This document shows, one piece after another, positions 29,802 to 38,708 of a stretch of 40,129 nucleotides of DNA (position 1 is its first letter; each line of letters opens with the position of its first letter). The translations under genes were made by a program, and so were the position numbers. Origin of the DNA: an uncultured Sphingomonadales bacterium (GTDB lineage Bacteria; Pseudomonadota; Alphaproteobacteria; Sphingomonadales; Sphingomonadaceae); assembly GCA_903923465.1 (NCBI GenBank), contig CAIXXP010000251.1, positions 1-40,129 of the forward strand, in the 5' to 3' direction. The notes below the pieces were generated by a model, which saw only the letters and a program-made list of their open reading frames with translations, was not told where the DNA came from and ran no database searches.

Positions 29802-30776
29802 ATGACTGCTTCCCTGTCATCCCCCTGCCCGGTGTGCGGCGCTCCATCGCGGGTGCTGGAGCCCACCGTCGAAGATGTCTTTTTTGGCTACCCCGGCACT
29901 TGGAAACTGGACCGCTGCACCGCGCTGGACTGCGGCATTGTCTGGATCGTCAACCCGCTGCCGGCGGATCAATTGGCCGCAGCCTACGCCAAGTATTACA
30001 CCCATGACGCGCGTCCGCCATCCCCACTGGAAGTGGGCTTCGGCCGCTGGATTGGCCGGCGTTGCCGCCGTCATGGCGACCGCTTTCCCGCACTGCCCTT
30101 CCTGTTCCGCGAAGCCGAAAACCGCCTGCTCGATTCCGGCGCCATCCCTCCCGATCCAAACGGCCTCGCGCTGGATGTCGGCTGCGGTGCGGGCGAGAGG
30201 CTGGATTATCTGAAAGCTATCGGCTGGGGCGAATCCGAGGGCATCGACCCCGATCCCGTCGCCGTGGCGCGGGGGCGGCTGCGGGGGCGCCGCGTCCATA
30301 CCGGCACGGCCGAGGCCATCCCGATGGCTGAGCACACGGCCGACATCATCTTCCTCCATCATGTCGTTGAGCATCTGGCCGATGTCCGCCCGGCCATGGC
30401 CGAGGTGGCGCGCGTGCTGCGCCCGGGCGGGCATGTCGTGATCACCACGCCCAATCCCGATGCGGCGGGCCGAGCGCGATGGGGCCGCTGGTGGCGCGGC
30501 TACGAGGCGCCCCGGCACCTCAGGCTATATACGCTGGTAGCGTTACAGCGCGTTCTGTCGGAAGCGGGCTTTTCTGTCCGTTATGCCCGCACATCGGCAC
30601 GCGCCTTACCGTTCATGACCAAGGCTGCTGCGGGCGCCACCGGTACGGCGCTTGCTCGGGCATGGGCGCGCTGGTGGCTGGATGATCGCGGTATCCTTGC
30701 CGCCAATGCGCGCATTCGCAGCGGCGAAGAAACGGGCGAGGAACTTTTTGTCGTGGCACAGGCACCATGCCCCTGA
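29802..30776 (+). CDS. class I SAM-dependent methyltransferase with N-terminal zinc-binding motif
   Basis: CPVCGAPSRVLEP, LALDVGCGAGERLDYLKAIGW, IFLHHVVEHLADVRPAMAEVARVLRPGGHVVITTPN. Confidence 0.88.
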   Translation: MTASLSSPCPVCGAPSRVLEPTVEDVFFGYPGTWKLDRCTALDCGIVWIVNPLPADQLAAAYAKYYTHDARPPSPLEVGFGRWIGRRCRRHGDRFPALPFLFREAENRLLDSGAIPPDPNGLALDVGCGAGERLDYLKAIGWGESEGIDPDPVAVARGRLRGRRVHTGTAEAIPMAEHTADIIFLHHVVEHLADVRPAMAEVARVLRPGGHVVITTPNPDAAGRARWGRWWRGYEAPRHLRLYTLVALQRVLSEAGFSVRYARTSARALPFMTKAAAGATGTALARAWARWWLDDRGILAANARIRSGEETGEELFVVAQAPCP

Positions 30777-30879
30777 AGTCCATGCCTAGCGCGCGTTGCA
30801 GCCTCGGACGGACGCCCGAATTGACGCCCTCCCTTCATCCCGGCCGCTCGGAGGTGGTATTGGCAACGACGTTATCGGT

Positions 30880-31986
30880 CTATGCTAGCCCGCCCCCCGA
30901 CATCTGCCGCATCGCCGCCATCACCTTGGCGATATAGGCCGGATCAACCGCATCGGCTGTCCGGCTGGCCCCCATGCCCCGGATCAACTCCGCCTGTCGG
31001 TGCGGGGCCACCGCGCCATAGCTGGTCAGGGTGGTCATCACCTTTTCATGCCCAAGGTTTTGCGACCATGCCTTGAACGCCTCAATGTTGGGGCAAATCT
31101 TCTCGCCATGCTGCACCAGCGTGTCGCGGAAGGAATGCGGGTTAAAATAGGGCAGGCCAGCCGCTTGGAACGCCGCGCGGAATATGTCCCGCACTGGCCC
31201 GGCGCTTTGCCAGCAATCGCGACGAAGCCCCACCGCAACAAAGCCGCCATTCTCACCCAGCCCGATTTGCGTGGGTGGGAACAGCGGGTCGCCATCACCC
31301 CACAGCAGATTCTCGCGCAGGTGCTGGCACCAGTCCCGCATAATCGCCGGGGCCTCGTCGCCCACGGGGAAAAACCACGTCGAGAAAGTCTTGCTGGCCT
31401 TGGTCCGCACGTCGCGCGCATCCTGATCGACGCGCCCCTGCACCAGATCGACGTGCTTCAGCCGAAACGACGCCAACGCCCCATCGCGTGCCCCGGTCAT
31501 CAGGGCGAAGGCGATCAGTGCCCGGTTGCGCTTTTCGATGTCGGTGCCGCTGGGCATGGTGGCGAGGACATGGTGGACCTGTTCCACCGTGGGGAATGGC
31601 TTGAGATGCACCGCCTTGGCAATCCGCACGTCCTTTTCCGATAGATTGAAGTAGTCGGCATCGGCGTAGCTGATCCGCTTCTTGTAGCCCGGTTGCCCAG
31701 CCAGCCAGACAAAGAACGCCCGCAAGGCTGACAGGATGGAATGGACGGTGGCACGGCTCAGTGGCTTGCCAGTGCGGACGGCGGCTTGGGCATCCAGCTT
31801 GCGCTTGAAGGCCACCGCCTGCTCCCGGTGAAAGCTCTTGAAGTCCTTGTGCCCGTTGGCCTCCTCAAAGCGTGCCAGCGCCTTGGCGATGGCATCAATG
31901 GAGGTCTCATCCCGGCGCTTGGCTTCCTTCAGATATTGGAAGTATTCGCGCTTGATCCGGGCATTTGCGGCGTTGTGTTTGGCCAT
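30880..31986 (-). CDS. second tyrosine recombinase/phage-type integrase
   Basis: N-terminal SAM-like core-binding region; catalytic residues in MTGARDGALASFRLKHVDL (R), HSFRDTLVQHG (HxxR), LGHEKVMTTLTSYG (H..Y). Confidence 0.88.
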   Translation of the reverse strand: MAKHNAANARIKREYFQYLKEAKRRDETSIDAIAKALARFEEANGHKDFKSFHREQAVAFKRKLDAQAAVRTGKPLSRATVHSILSALRAFFVWLAGQPGYKKRISYADADYFNLSEKDVRIAKAVHLKPFPTVEQVHHVLATMPSGTDIEKRNRALIAFALMTGARDGALASFRLKHVDLVQGRVDQDARDVRTKASKTFSTWFFPVGDEAPAIMRDWCQHLRENLLWGDGDPLFPPTQIGLGENGGFVAVGLRRDCWQSAGPVRDIFRAAFQAAGLPYFNPHSFRDTLVQHGEKICPNIEAFKAWSQNLGHEKVMTTLTSYGAVAPHRQAELIRGMGASRTADAVDPAYIAKVMAAMRQMSGGGLA

Positions 31987-31992
31987 GGTCTG

Positions 31993-32496
31993 TCAGTCCT
32001 TCTGATTGTCACAATTTAGGGAGGGGGTGGTGCGCCCTATTAGGCGTGGCCCTGCCTCCCTGATTTGGACCTCCAGATTCGGCATTATGGTGCCGAGAGA
32101 GGCCATGCTGGCGCGGCGGTGCATCATGGTGCCACATTGCCCACAAAGGGCGCTCAGGTCGCCCGTGGTGGCCTTCCCAAGGGTAAACTCCACCATACCC
32201 AAAGCCGGGGGCTGCGGTTGGCGGCACCGGAAGCAATAGATCGTGCCGGGAGGGCAGGGCCGCTTGCGGCTGGCAATGCGCTTGGCGAGGAAGGCGCGAA
32301 CGGTTGCCCCGTCGAACAGGGTGGGGCGGCCCGTGGCGATGGCCTCCAGTCCGTTGGCCTGCCAGTGGCGCACGGTGTTCTTGTGAATGCCAAGGCAGAT
32401 TGCCAGTTCGGGTGCGCTGTAGCAGCGGTGCAGCTTCACCCGCTGCGGATTGGCCCGGCGCGAATGCACGGGCTTTGTGTGATCATCGATCATCAA
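31993..32496 (-). CDS. helix-turn-helix protein with C-terminal zinc-ribbon-like motif
   Basis: CYSAPELAICLGIHKNTVRHWQANGLEAIATGRPTLFDGATVRAFLAKR is HTH-like; YCFRC...CGQC is a two-CxxC motif; 7 bp from the recombinase gene, same strand. Confidence 0.78.
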   Translation of the reverse strand: MMIDDHTKPVHSRRANPQRVKLHRCYSAPELAICLGIHKNTVRHWQANGLEAIATGRPTLFDGATVRAFLAKRIASRKRPCPPGTIYCFRCRQPQPPALGMVEFTLGKATTGDLSALCGQCGTMMHRRASMASLGTIMPNLEVQIREAGPRLIGRTTPSLNCDNQKD

Positions 32497-32529
32497 TACC
32501 GCCTTTGTGACGGCAAAACGAGAGCGTTG

Positions 32530-32555
32530 CCGCCGTCACTGTTACGTGACGGCGG
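32530..32555. promoter_or_regulatory. perfect 10-bp inverted repeat upstream of the HTH gene (candidate operator)
   Basis: CCGCCGTCAC-TGTTAC-GTGACGGCGG, with a third half-site GTGACGGC at 32507..32514. Confidence 0.6.
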
Positions 32556-32639
32556 GCGCTGCATTTTGCGTTGTCGTTTTGGAGCGGTGGGGGTAAGAAG
32601 TCCGAGCGATGGGACGCCAATCTAATCGCGCGAGACCTC

Positions 32640-32667
32640 ACCCCTCACCGGGTGGGGTTTTGCTTTT
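32640..32667 (+). terminator. putative intrinsic terminator on the + strand
   Basis: ACCCCTCACCGGGTGGGGTTTTGCTTTT: GC hairpin with one bulge followed by a T-rich tract. Confidence 0.5.
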
Positions 32668-32679
32668 CTGGGGCGCGCG

Positions 32680-32865
32680 TCATGCCGCCACCCCAATGAA
32701 GCGAGCCAGCGACTCCGCTTTCACAAGACGACGTTTGCCGATCTTGATCGTCTCAATTTCACCCGATGAAATCAGGCCATAGAGGGTTGTTCTGCCGATG
32801 CTGGACACCTGCACGGCATCCCTGATCGAATAGGCGAGCGGACGGGGAGGGCTGTTTGAAATCAT
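32680..32865 (-). CDS. AlpA/excisionase-like helix-turn-helix protein
   Basis: AYSIRDAVQVSSIGRTTLYGLISSGEIETIKIGKRRLVKAESLARFIG. Confidence 0.82.
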   Translation of the reverse strand: MISNSPPRPLAYSIRDAVQVSSIGRTTLYGLISSGEIETIKIGKRRLVKAESLARFIGVAA

Positions 32866-32890
32866 AGGCGAATGGCTCCGGGTGTGAGGG

Positions 32891-32904
32891 TGTTCATGTG
32901 AACA
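32891..32904. promoter_or_regulatory. palindromic candidate operator upstream of the alpA-like gene
   Basis: TGTTCA-TG-TGAACA, 26 bp upstream of the start at 32865. Confidence 0.45.
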
Positions 32905-33103
32905 ACACTGGGCCTACGAGCTATGGCGCGGGGAGCAAGGGGGGGCATGCGGCTGGCTTGGGGATAACGAGCCGGCCTGTTGATAACGTGTGGATAGCGT
33001 GGATAAGTGCCGCAACATGCCTGATTATTAGGCAGGCGCGGCCTAGCGGAGCAGTTTTTGGGGGGCGCCTCTGTTGATAAGTCTGGGTATAACATCAGAT
33101 CAC

Positions 33104-34336
33104 CTAAGCTGCCCCCGACTCGGGAAAGGGCAGAATATCTGCACCCTTGCGCAGCATATCGAGGTAATCACTCCACCATTGCGCCATTAACACCCGCTCG
33201 GCCCAATGCGTCCCGCGATGATAGGCCGCGCGCACCTTGTCGGTGTCGCCATGGGCCAGCGCCCGCTCGATTGCGTCGGAGTGCCATTTGCCACTTTCGT
33301 TCAGCAAGGTTGAGGCCATCGCCCGGAAGCCATGCCCGGTCATTTCGTCGCTGGCATAGCCCAGCCGCCGCAGCGCCGCGTTGATCGTGTTTTCGCTCAT
33401 CGGGCGGGAACGGGTGCGGATGGATGGGAAAACGTATCCGGTTGGCCCACTGGCAGCCAGCACCTCCCGGAACAGTTCCACGGCTTGGCGAGACAGCGGC
33501 ACATGGTGGGCCTTGCGCATCTTCATCTTGCCCGCCGGAATGATCCACAGTGCGCCCTCCAGATCAATCTCTTCCCATTCCGCATGGCGCAATTCGCCGG
33601 GCCGAACAAACACATGCGCGGCAATCTGCATCGCCTGCTTGGTCAGCCCCTGCCCCTCATAGCCATCGATGGTCCGCAGCAATTCCCCCACCTTCTTGGC
33701 ATCAGTGATAGCGCCATAATGCGTTACCGTCGGGGAGGTCAGCGCGCCTTTCAGATCGCGGGTCGGATCAGACCGCAACCGTGCAGTGGCCACGGCATAG
33801 CGAAACACCCCGCTGGCTAATTGCAGTGTGCGCCGGGCGCTTTCCAGAGTGCCCTTACTTTCGATCTTGCGGACCGCTGCCAGCACGTCCGCCGGTTCAA
33901 TCTCGGCAATCGCCAAGCGTCCGATTGTGGCCGACAATCGCCCTAGCAGATATTCGCTGCGACTGGCCGTGGCCGGTGCCCATCCCTTCTCGCCATCCCG
34001 CTTGCGCTTGGTGCAATATTCGTCGGCAATGGCGGCGAAGGTGTTCTCGGCCTGAATGCGGGAATTGACCTTCTCCCGCTGCTTTTCACGCGAAGGGTCT
34101 TTGCCAAGGGCTATCAGTTCGCGCGCCTCTTCCCGCCGCTTGCGCGCTTCGCTCAGGCTGATTTCAGGATAGGCACCAATCGCCAGCAGCTTCTCACGCC
34201 CATCAATGCGATATTTGAGCCGCCACAGTTTGCCACCAGCCGGTGTCACCAAAAGGAACATCCCACCGGCGTCCGCCAACTTGATCGCCTTCGCGCCCGG
34301 CTTGGCGTTCCTGATTGCTATGTCTGTGAGCGCCAT
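33104..34336 (-). CDS. tyrosine integrase with N-terminal DUF4102 arm-binding domain (P4-type family)
   Basis: MALTDIAIRNAKPGAKAIKLADAGGMFLLVTPAGGKLWRLKYRIDGREKLLAIGAYPEISLSEARKRREEA; catalytic VRPGELRHAEWEEID, GHGFRAMASTLLNE, ALAHGDTDKVRAAYHRG. Confidence 0.95.
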   Translation of the reverse strand: MALTDIAIRNAKPGAKAIKLADAGGMFLLVTPAGGKLWRLKYRIDGREKLLAIGAYPEISLSEARKRREEARELIALGKDPSREKQREKVNSRIQAENTFAAIADEYCTKRKRDGEKGWAPATASRSEYLLGRLSATIGRLAIAEIEPADVLAAVRKIESKGTLESARRTLQLASGVFRYAVATARLRSDPTRDLKGALTSPTVTHYGAITDAKKVGELLRTIDGYEGQGLTKQAMQIAAHVFVRPGELRHAEWEEIDLEGALWIIPAGKMKMRKAHHVPLSRQAVELFREVLAASGPTGYVFPSIRTRSRPMSENTINAALRRLGYASDEMTGHGFRAMASTLLNESGKWHSDAIERALAHGDTDKVRAAYHRGTHWAERVLMAQWWSDYLDMLRKGADILPFPESGAA

Positions 34337-34370
34337 GGTTTCCCCAATCATTCAGGGCACTGCGCCCCAA

Positions 34371-34394
34371 GATACCCCCAAGGCTGGGGGTATC
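34371..34394. promoter_or_regulatory. perfect hairpin in the integrase leader containing two opposed ATACCCCCA motifs
   Basis: GATACCCCCA-AGGC-TGGGGGTATC. Confidence 0.6.
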
Positions 34395-34411
34395 GAATTG
34401 ACCGTTGGAAT

Positions 34412-34621
<210 letters not shown>

Positions 34622-34713
34622 AAGGCCGCTGGCCGCACGCGTCATCGGCGGCCCGGTCTCCCGCGATTGCCACGAGCACCGCCGCCTCGTCAACTCGTCT
34701 CTTGCCCGCGCAC

Positions 34714-34775
34714 CACTTCGCCTGCGCCACCACTTCGCCTGGCGACGGCACTTCGCCCGGGAACGCCACTTCGCC
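34714..34775. repeat. four CACTTCGCC motifs at 17-18 bp period between tRNA-Gly and apt
   Basis: CACTTCGCC at 34714, 34731, 34749, 34767. Confidence 0.9.
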
Positions 34776-34804
34776 CCGACACTGCCCGGGGCAAAGCCCC
34801 CGCG

Positions 34805-35341
34805 TCAGTGCCCGGCGAAATCCATCAGCGCCTGCACGCTCACCCCCTGCCCGCGCAGCCGGTCCGCCCCGCCCAGGTCGGGCAGGTCGATGACGAACAG
34901 CGCATGCTCCACCCGCGCGCCCGCGTGGCGCAGCAATTGCGCGGCGGCCACCGCCGTGCCGCCCGTGGCGATCAGATCGTCGAGCATCACCACATGCTGC
35001 CCATTGCGGATGGCGCCGGGGTCCACCTCCAGCGTGTCGGTGCCATATTCCAGCGCATAGTCCATGGCGAGCACCGGCACCGGCAGCTTGCCCGGCTTGC
35101 GCACGGGAATGAACGGCAGGCCCAGCCGCGCCGCCACCGCCGCGCCAAAAATGAACCCGCGCGCCTCCATCCCCGCAATCGCCTCTCCCCGCGCGGCGGC
35201 CACCTGCTCGGCCAGCATCTCCACGCTGGCGGCAAAGCCCTCGCCATGGCCAATCAGCGTGGTGATGTCGCGAAACAGCACCCCCGGCTTGGGGAAATCG
35301 GGAATGGCGCGGATCAGGGCTTTCAGGTCGTCACGGGTCAT
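34805..35341 (-). CDS. apt: adenine phosphoribosyltransferase
   Basis: LIRAIPDFPKPGVLFRDITTLI, GMEARGFIFGAAVAARLGLPFIPVRKPGKLP, VVMLDDLIATGGTAVAAAQLL. Confidence 0.96.
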   Translation of the reverse strand: MTRDDLKALIRAIPDFPKPGVLFRDITTLIGHGEGFAASVEMLAEQVAAARGEAIAGMEARGFIFGAAVAARLGLPFIPVRKPGKLPVPVLAMDYALEYGTDTLEVDPGAIRNGQHVVMLDDLIATGGTAVAAAQLLRHAGARVEHALFVIDLPDLGGADRLRGQGVSVQALMDFAGH

Positions 35342-35558
35342 CAGGAAGTCCTCAAGAATAGGGGAGCAGCAGGGGACTCGTCCCCTGCACCCCATAACGT
35401 CTCCCGGCGGGAGCGGAGTGCCAACCTCACTGTCGCGCCTCACCTCCCCCGCGCCGCAGGCATTCAAAGCCGCAACGCGGCCAAGCCCCATACCGCAGAA
35501 CAAGCGCCGAGGCCGACAGTATTGGGGGTTTGGGGGTGTAACACCCCCAGCCTACCCT

Positions 35559-35600
35559 CTCAAAAACAAAGGCCCCCTGCATCGCCTGATGCAAGGGGCC
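35559..35600 (-). terminator. intrinsic terminator downstream of petC
   Basis: Minus strand GGCCCCTTGCATCAGGCGATGCAGGGGGCC followed by TTTGTTTTTG. Confidence 0.7.
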
Positions 35601-35688
35601 CATGATACGCTTCCGGCTCGGAACGGGCCAAAAACCATCTATCGCATCGCTACCGCCGAAAACCGGTTCCCACTTTTCGGCGCGATGC

Positions 35689-36528
35689 TCAGTGGCCCTT
35701 CTTCTCCGCCCAGATGTTGCGATAGCACATATAGGCCAACACGCTGGCGAACAGCAGGAAGGCCAGCACCGGCCAGCCCGTCTGGTGGCGCTTTTCCAGG
35801 CTCGGCTCGGCGGTCCACACCAGGAAGGCGGCAACGTCGGTGGCCATCTGGTCCACGGTAGCCTTGGTGCCGTCCTTGTAGCTCACCTGTCCGTCGCCGG
35901 TCAGCGGCGGGGGCATGGCGATGTTGAGGTTGGCGAAATAGGGGTTGAAGTGCAGCCCATCGGGGGTCTTGGCTTCGGGGAACTTCTTGAGCAGTTCCTC
36001 ACCCTTCTCGTTCTTGTAGCCCACCTGGTCGGCATAGCCGGTCAGCAGCGAGTAGACATAGGCCGCCCCGCCGTGCCGCGCCTTGGTGATCAGCGACAGG
36101 TCCGGCGGCGAACCGCGACCGCCATAGACGACCGGCGGGAAGTGGTCGGTCGGCATGCCGGCGGTGGTCTTCAGCTCGCCGGTCACCGGGTTATAGTGCG
36201 GCACCTGCACCTTGGCGGCGATGGCTTTCACCTCGTCGTCGTTATAGCCGATTTCCTTCAGGTCGCGGAACGCCACATACTTCAGCGCGTGGCAGTTCGA
36301 GCAGACCTCGGAATAGACCTGGAAGCCGCGTTGCAGCTGCTGGCGGTCGAAGGTGCCAAAGGCGCCGTCGCTGGCCAGGTGGAAGTCTTCCTTCGGGTGC
36401 AGGTGGAAAGCCTTCTCCACCGTCTGCGCCGGCGGTTCGGTCACGAAGCTATAGGCTCCCAGGCCGAAGGCGAACAACACAGCGGCCGCGAAGAACGCGC
36501 CTACCGCGATGGATATAATACGAACCAT
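35689..36528 (-). CDS. petC: cytochrome c1 of the bc1 complex
   Basis: GFQVYSEVCSNCHALKYVAFRDL (CxxCH), YVYSLLTGYADQ, HFNPYFANLNIAMPPPL, C-terminal TM anchor. Confidence 0.95.
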   Translation of the reverse strand: MVRIISIAVGAFFAAAVLFAFGLGAYSFVTEPPAQTVEKAFHLHPKEDFHLASDGAFGTFDRQQLQRGFQVYSEVCSNCHALKYVAFRDLKEIGYNDDEVKAIAAKVQVPHYNPVTGELKTTAGMPTDHFPPVVYGGRGSPPDLSLITKARHGGAAYVYSLLTGYADQVGYKNEKGEELLKKFPEAKTPDGLHFNPYFANLNIAMPPPLTGDGQVSYKDGTKATVDQMATDVAAFLVWTAEPSLEKRHQTGWPVLAFLLFASVLAYMCYRNIWAEKKGH

Positions 36529-36549
36529 GTTCTGTGTCCCTCGCTGGAG

Positions 36550-37827
36550 TTATTCGGCGGCCAGCGCCGCGCTCTCATCCGCACCCAGCACCGCCTCGGT
36601 AATCGAGAAGGGCAGGGGCGCCGGGGTCTCAACCATCGAGACGATCGGCAGAATGACGAGGAAGTGGAGGAAGTAGTAAGCCGTGGCGATCTGGCTGACC
36701 ATCACATAGGGCTCTTCCGCCGGCGAACCGCCGCAATAGCCGAGCACCAGCATGTCGACCACCAGCAGGTAGTAGAACTTGCGGAAGGTCGGCCGGAAGT
36801 GGCCCGAGCGCACCGGCGAGTTATCCAGCCAGGGCAGGAAGAACCACACCAGGATGGCGCTGAACATCGCCAGCACGCCCAGCAGCTTGGCGGGGAAGAA
36901 CAGGAAGTTCTGGGTGAAGGCGCGCAGAATGGCGTAGAACGGCCAGAAGTACCATTCGGGCACGATGTGCGCCGGGGTCTGCATCGGGTTGGCCGGAATA
37001 TAGTTGTCCGGGTGGCCCAGCGCGTTCGGCGCGAAGAACAGCACCGCCGTATAGAGCAGCAGGAATACAGCCAGGCCGAAGCCGTCCTTGGCGGTGTAAT
37101 AGGGGTGGAACGGCACCGTGTCGCTCTCGCTCTTCACTTCCACGCCCGTCGGGTTCGACGAGCCGGGAATGTGCAGCGCCCAGATATGCAGGATCACCAC
37201 GCCCAGAATAACGAAGGGCAGCAGGAAGTGCAGGGAGAAGAAGCGGTTCAGCGCGGCATTGTCCGGCGCGAAACCACCCAGCAGCCAGGTGTGCACCGCA
37301 TCACCCACCAGCGGAATGGCGCTGAACAGGTTGGTGATCACGCTGGCGCCCCAGAAGCTCATCTGGCCCCAGGGCAGCACATAGCCCATGAAGGCGGTGG
37401 CCATCATCAGCAGGAAGATCACCACGCCCAGCAGCCAGATCATCTCGCGCGGCGCCTTGTAGCTGCCGTAGAAGAAGCCCCGGAAGATATGGATATAGAC
37501 CACGACGAAGAAGGCCGAGGCCCCGTTGGCGTGGGCATACCGCAACATCCAGCCCCAGTTCACATCGCGCATGATGTGCTCGGTGGAGGAAAAGGCGATG
37601 TCGGCGTTGCTGGCATAATGCATCGCCAGCACAATGCCGGTCACGATCTGCAGCATCAGGCACACGCCGGCCAGAATGCCGAAGTTCCAGAAATAGTTCA
37701 AATTGCGCGGCACCGGGTAACCGGCGCCCACGGCATTATAGACGAAGCGCGGCAGCGGCAGCTTCTCGTCCACCCATTTCATGAATGGGTGGGCCGGCGC
37801 GTATTCTTGGGCCCAGGGAAAGCTCAT
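36550..37827 (-). CDS. petB: cytochrome b of the bc1 complex
   Basis: [88 protein letters not shown] (PEWY). Confidence 0.97.
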   Translation of the reverse strand: MSFPWAQEYAPAHPFMKWVDEKLPLPRFVYNAVGAGYPVPRNLNYFWNFGILAGVCLMLQIVTGIVLAMHYASNADIAFSSTEHIMRDVNWGWMLRYAHANGASAFFVVVYIHIFRGFFYGSYKAPREMIWLLGVVIFLLMMATAFMGYVLPWGQMSFWGASVITNLFSAIPLVGDAVHTWLLGGFAPDNAALNRFFSLHFLLPFVILGVVILHIWALHIPGSSNPTGVEVKSESDTVPFHPYYTAKDGFGLAVFLLLYTAVLFFAPNALGHPDNYIPANPMQTPAHIVPEWYFWPFYAILRAFTQNFLFFPAKLLGVLAMFSAILVWFFLPWLDNSPVRSGHFRPTFRKFYYLLVVDMLVLGYCGGSPAEEPYVMVSQIATAYYFLHFLVILPIVSMVETPAPLPFSITEAVLGADESAALAAE

Positions 37828-37838
37828 GATGTGGTACC

Positions 37839-38417
37839 TCAGCCGATCTTGACGGTAGTGGCGGTCTCGAACACGTAGTCCGGAACCATCAGGTTCTTGG
37901 GCGCCGGGCCCTTGCGGATGCGCGCGGCGGTGTCGTATTGCGAACCGTGGCAGGGGCAGAAATAGCCGCCAAACTCGCCCTTGGGCTCGCCCTCGCCGGT
38001 GCCCAGCGGCACGCAGCCCAGGTGGGTGCACACGCCCATGGTGATCAGCCAGTTGGTGTGGCCCGGCTTGGTGCGCTGCTCCAGCGTCTCCGGGTCGCGC
38101 AGCGAAGCCAACGGCACGGCGTCGGCCGCGGCGATTTCCGAAGGCGTCAGGTTGCGCACGAAGACGGGCTGCTTGCGGAACACGGCCTTGATGGCCTGCC
38201 CCGGCTTGATGGCGGAGAGATCAACCTCGGTGGAGCTTTCGGCCAGCACGTCGGCGGAAGGCGCCATCTGGCTGATCAGCGGCACCAGCACGGCGGCGCC
38301 ACCCACGCCTGCCGCGCTCACCGCGGCAATATTGATAAAATCGCGCCGACGCACACCCAGCCCGGCCGCATCCTGTGCAGTAGTGTCTGAAGTATCAGCG
38401 ATCGCATTGTCTGTCAT
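37839..38417 (-). CDS. petA: ubiquinol-cytochrome c reductase iron-sulfur (Rieske) subunit
   Basis: [26 protein letters not shown] (Tat-like), [10 protein letters not shown] and CPCHGSQYD Rieske cluster motifs. Confidence 0.97.
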   Translation of the reverse strand: MTDNAIADTSDTTAQDAAGLGVRRRDFINIAAVSAAGVGGAAVLVPLISQMAPSADVLAESSTEVDLSAIKPGQAIKAVFRKQPVFVRNLTPSEIAAADAVPLASLRDPETLEQRTKPGHTNWLITMGVCTHLGCVPLGTGEGEPKGEFGGYFCPCHGSQYDTAARIRKGPAPKNLMVPDYVFETATTVKIG

Positions 38418-38465
38418 GATCGACCCTTGCTTTACCAACCAATGCCGCCTTAACCAACCCACGGC

Positions 38466-38502
38466 AGCTTACAACAAACGGCCCCTCCGGGTCGAAGGGC
38501 CG
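38466..38502 (-). terminator. putative intrinsic terminator upstream of petA
   Basis: Minus strand CGGCCCTTCGACCCGGAGGGGCCG (9-bp stem) followed by TTTGTTG. Confidence 0.5.
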
Positions 38503-38708
38503 CATGAATCACGTTTCGCGGTTTCCCGCGTTTTCCGGCCCGCGCAATCCGGCCGCATGTCTGGGAGAAGCCCGTAACCCGAAAGACCCCCGTCGCCGCA
38601 TGCCCATACAGAATTCCCCCCTGTGGGACAGCGGTTTTTTTGGGGTGTAGCCATCAAATCTTCGACTGCCAACCGCCTTTTTCGCCTGAATCCCCGGTTC
38701 GTTATGGT

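Noticed and set aside
30880-34336. P4-like phage satellite or conjugative element
   Set aside because: int plus alpA fits superficially, but no primase, packaging, capsid, relaxase or type IV secretion genes are visible.
35602-37878. 758-aa plus-strand ORF over petB/petC
   Set aside because: Antisense shadow; the minus strand encodes clear cytochrome b and c1.
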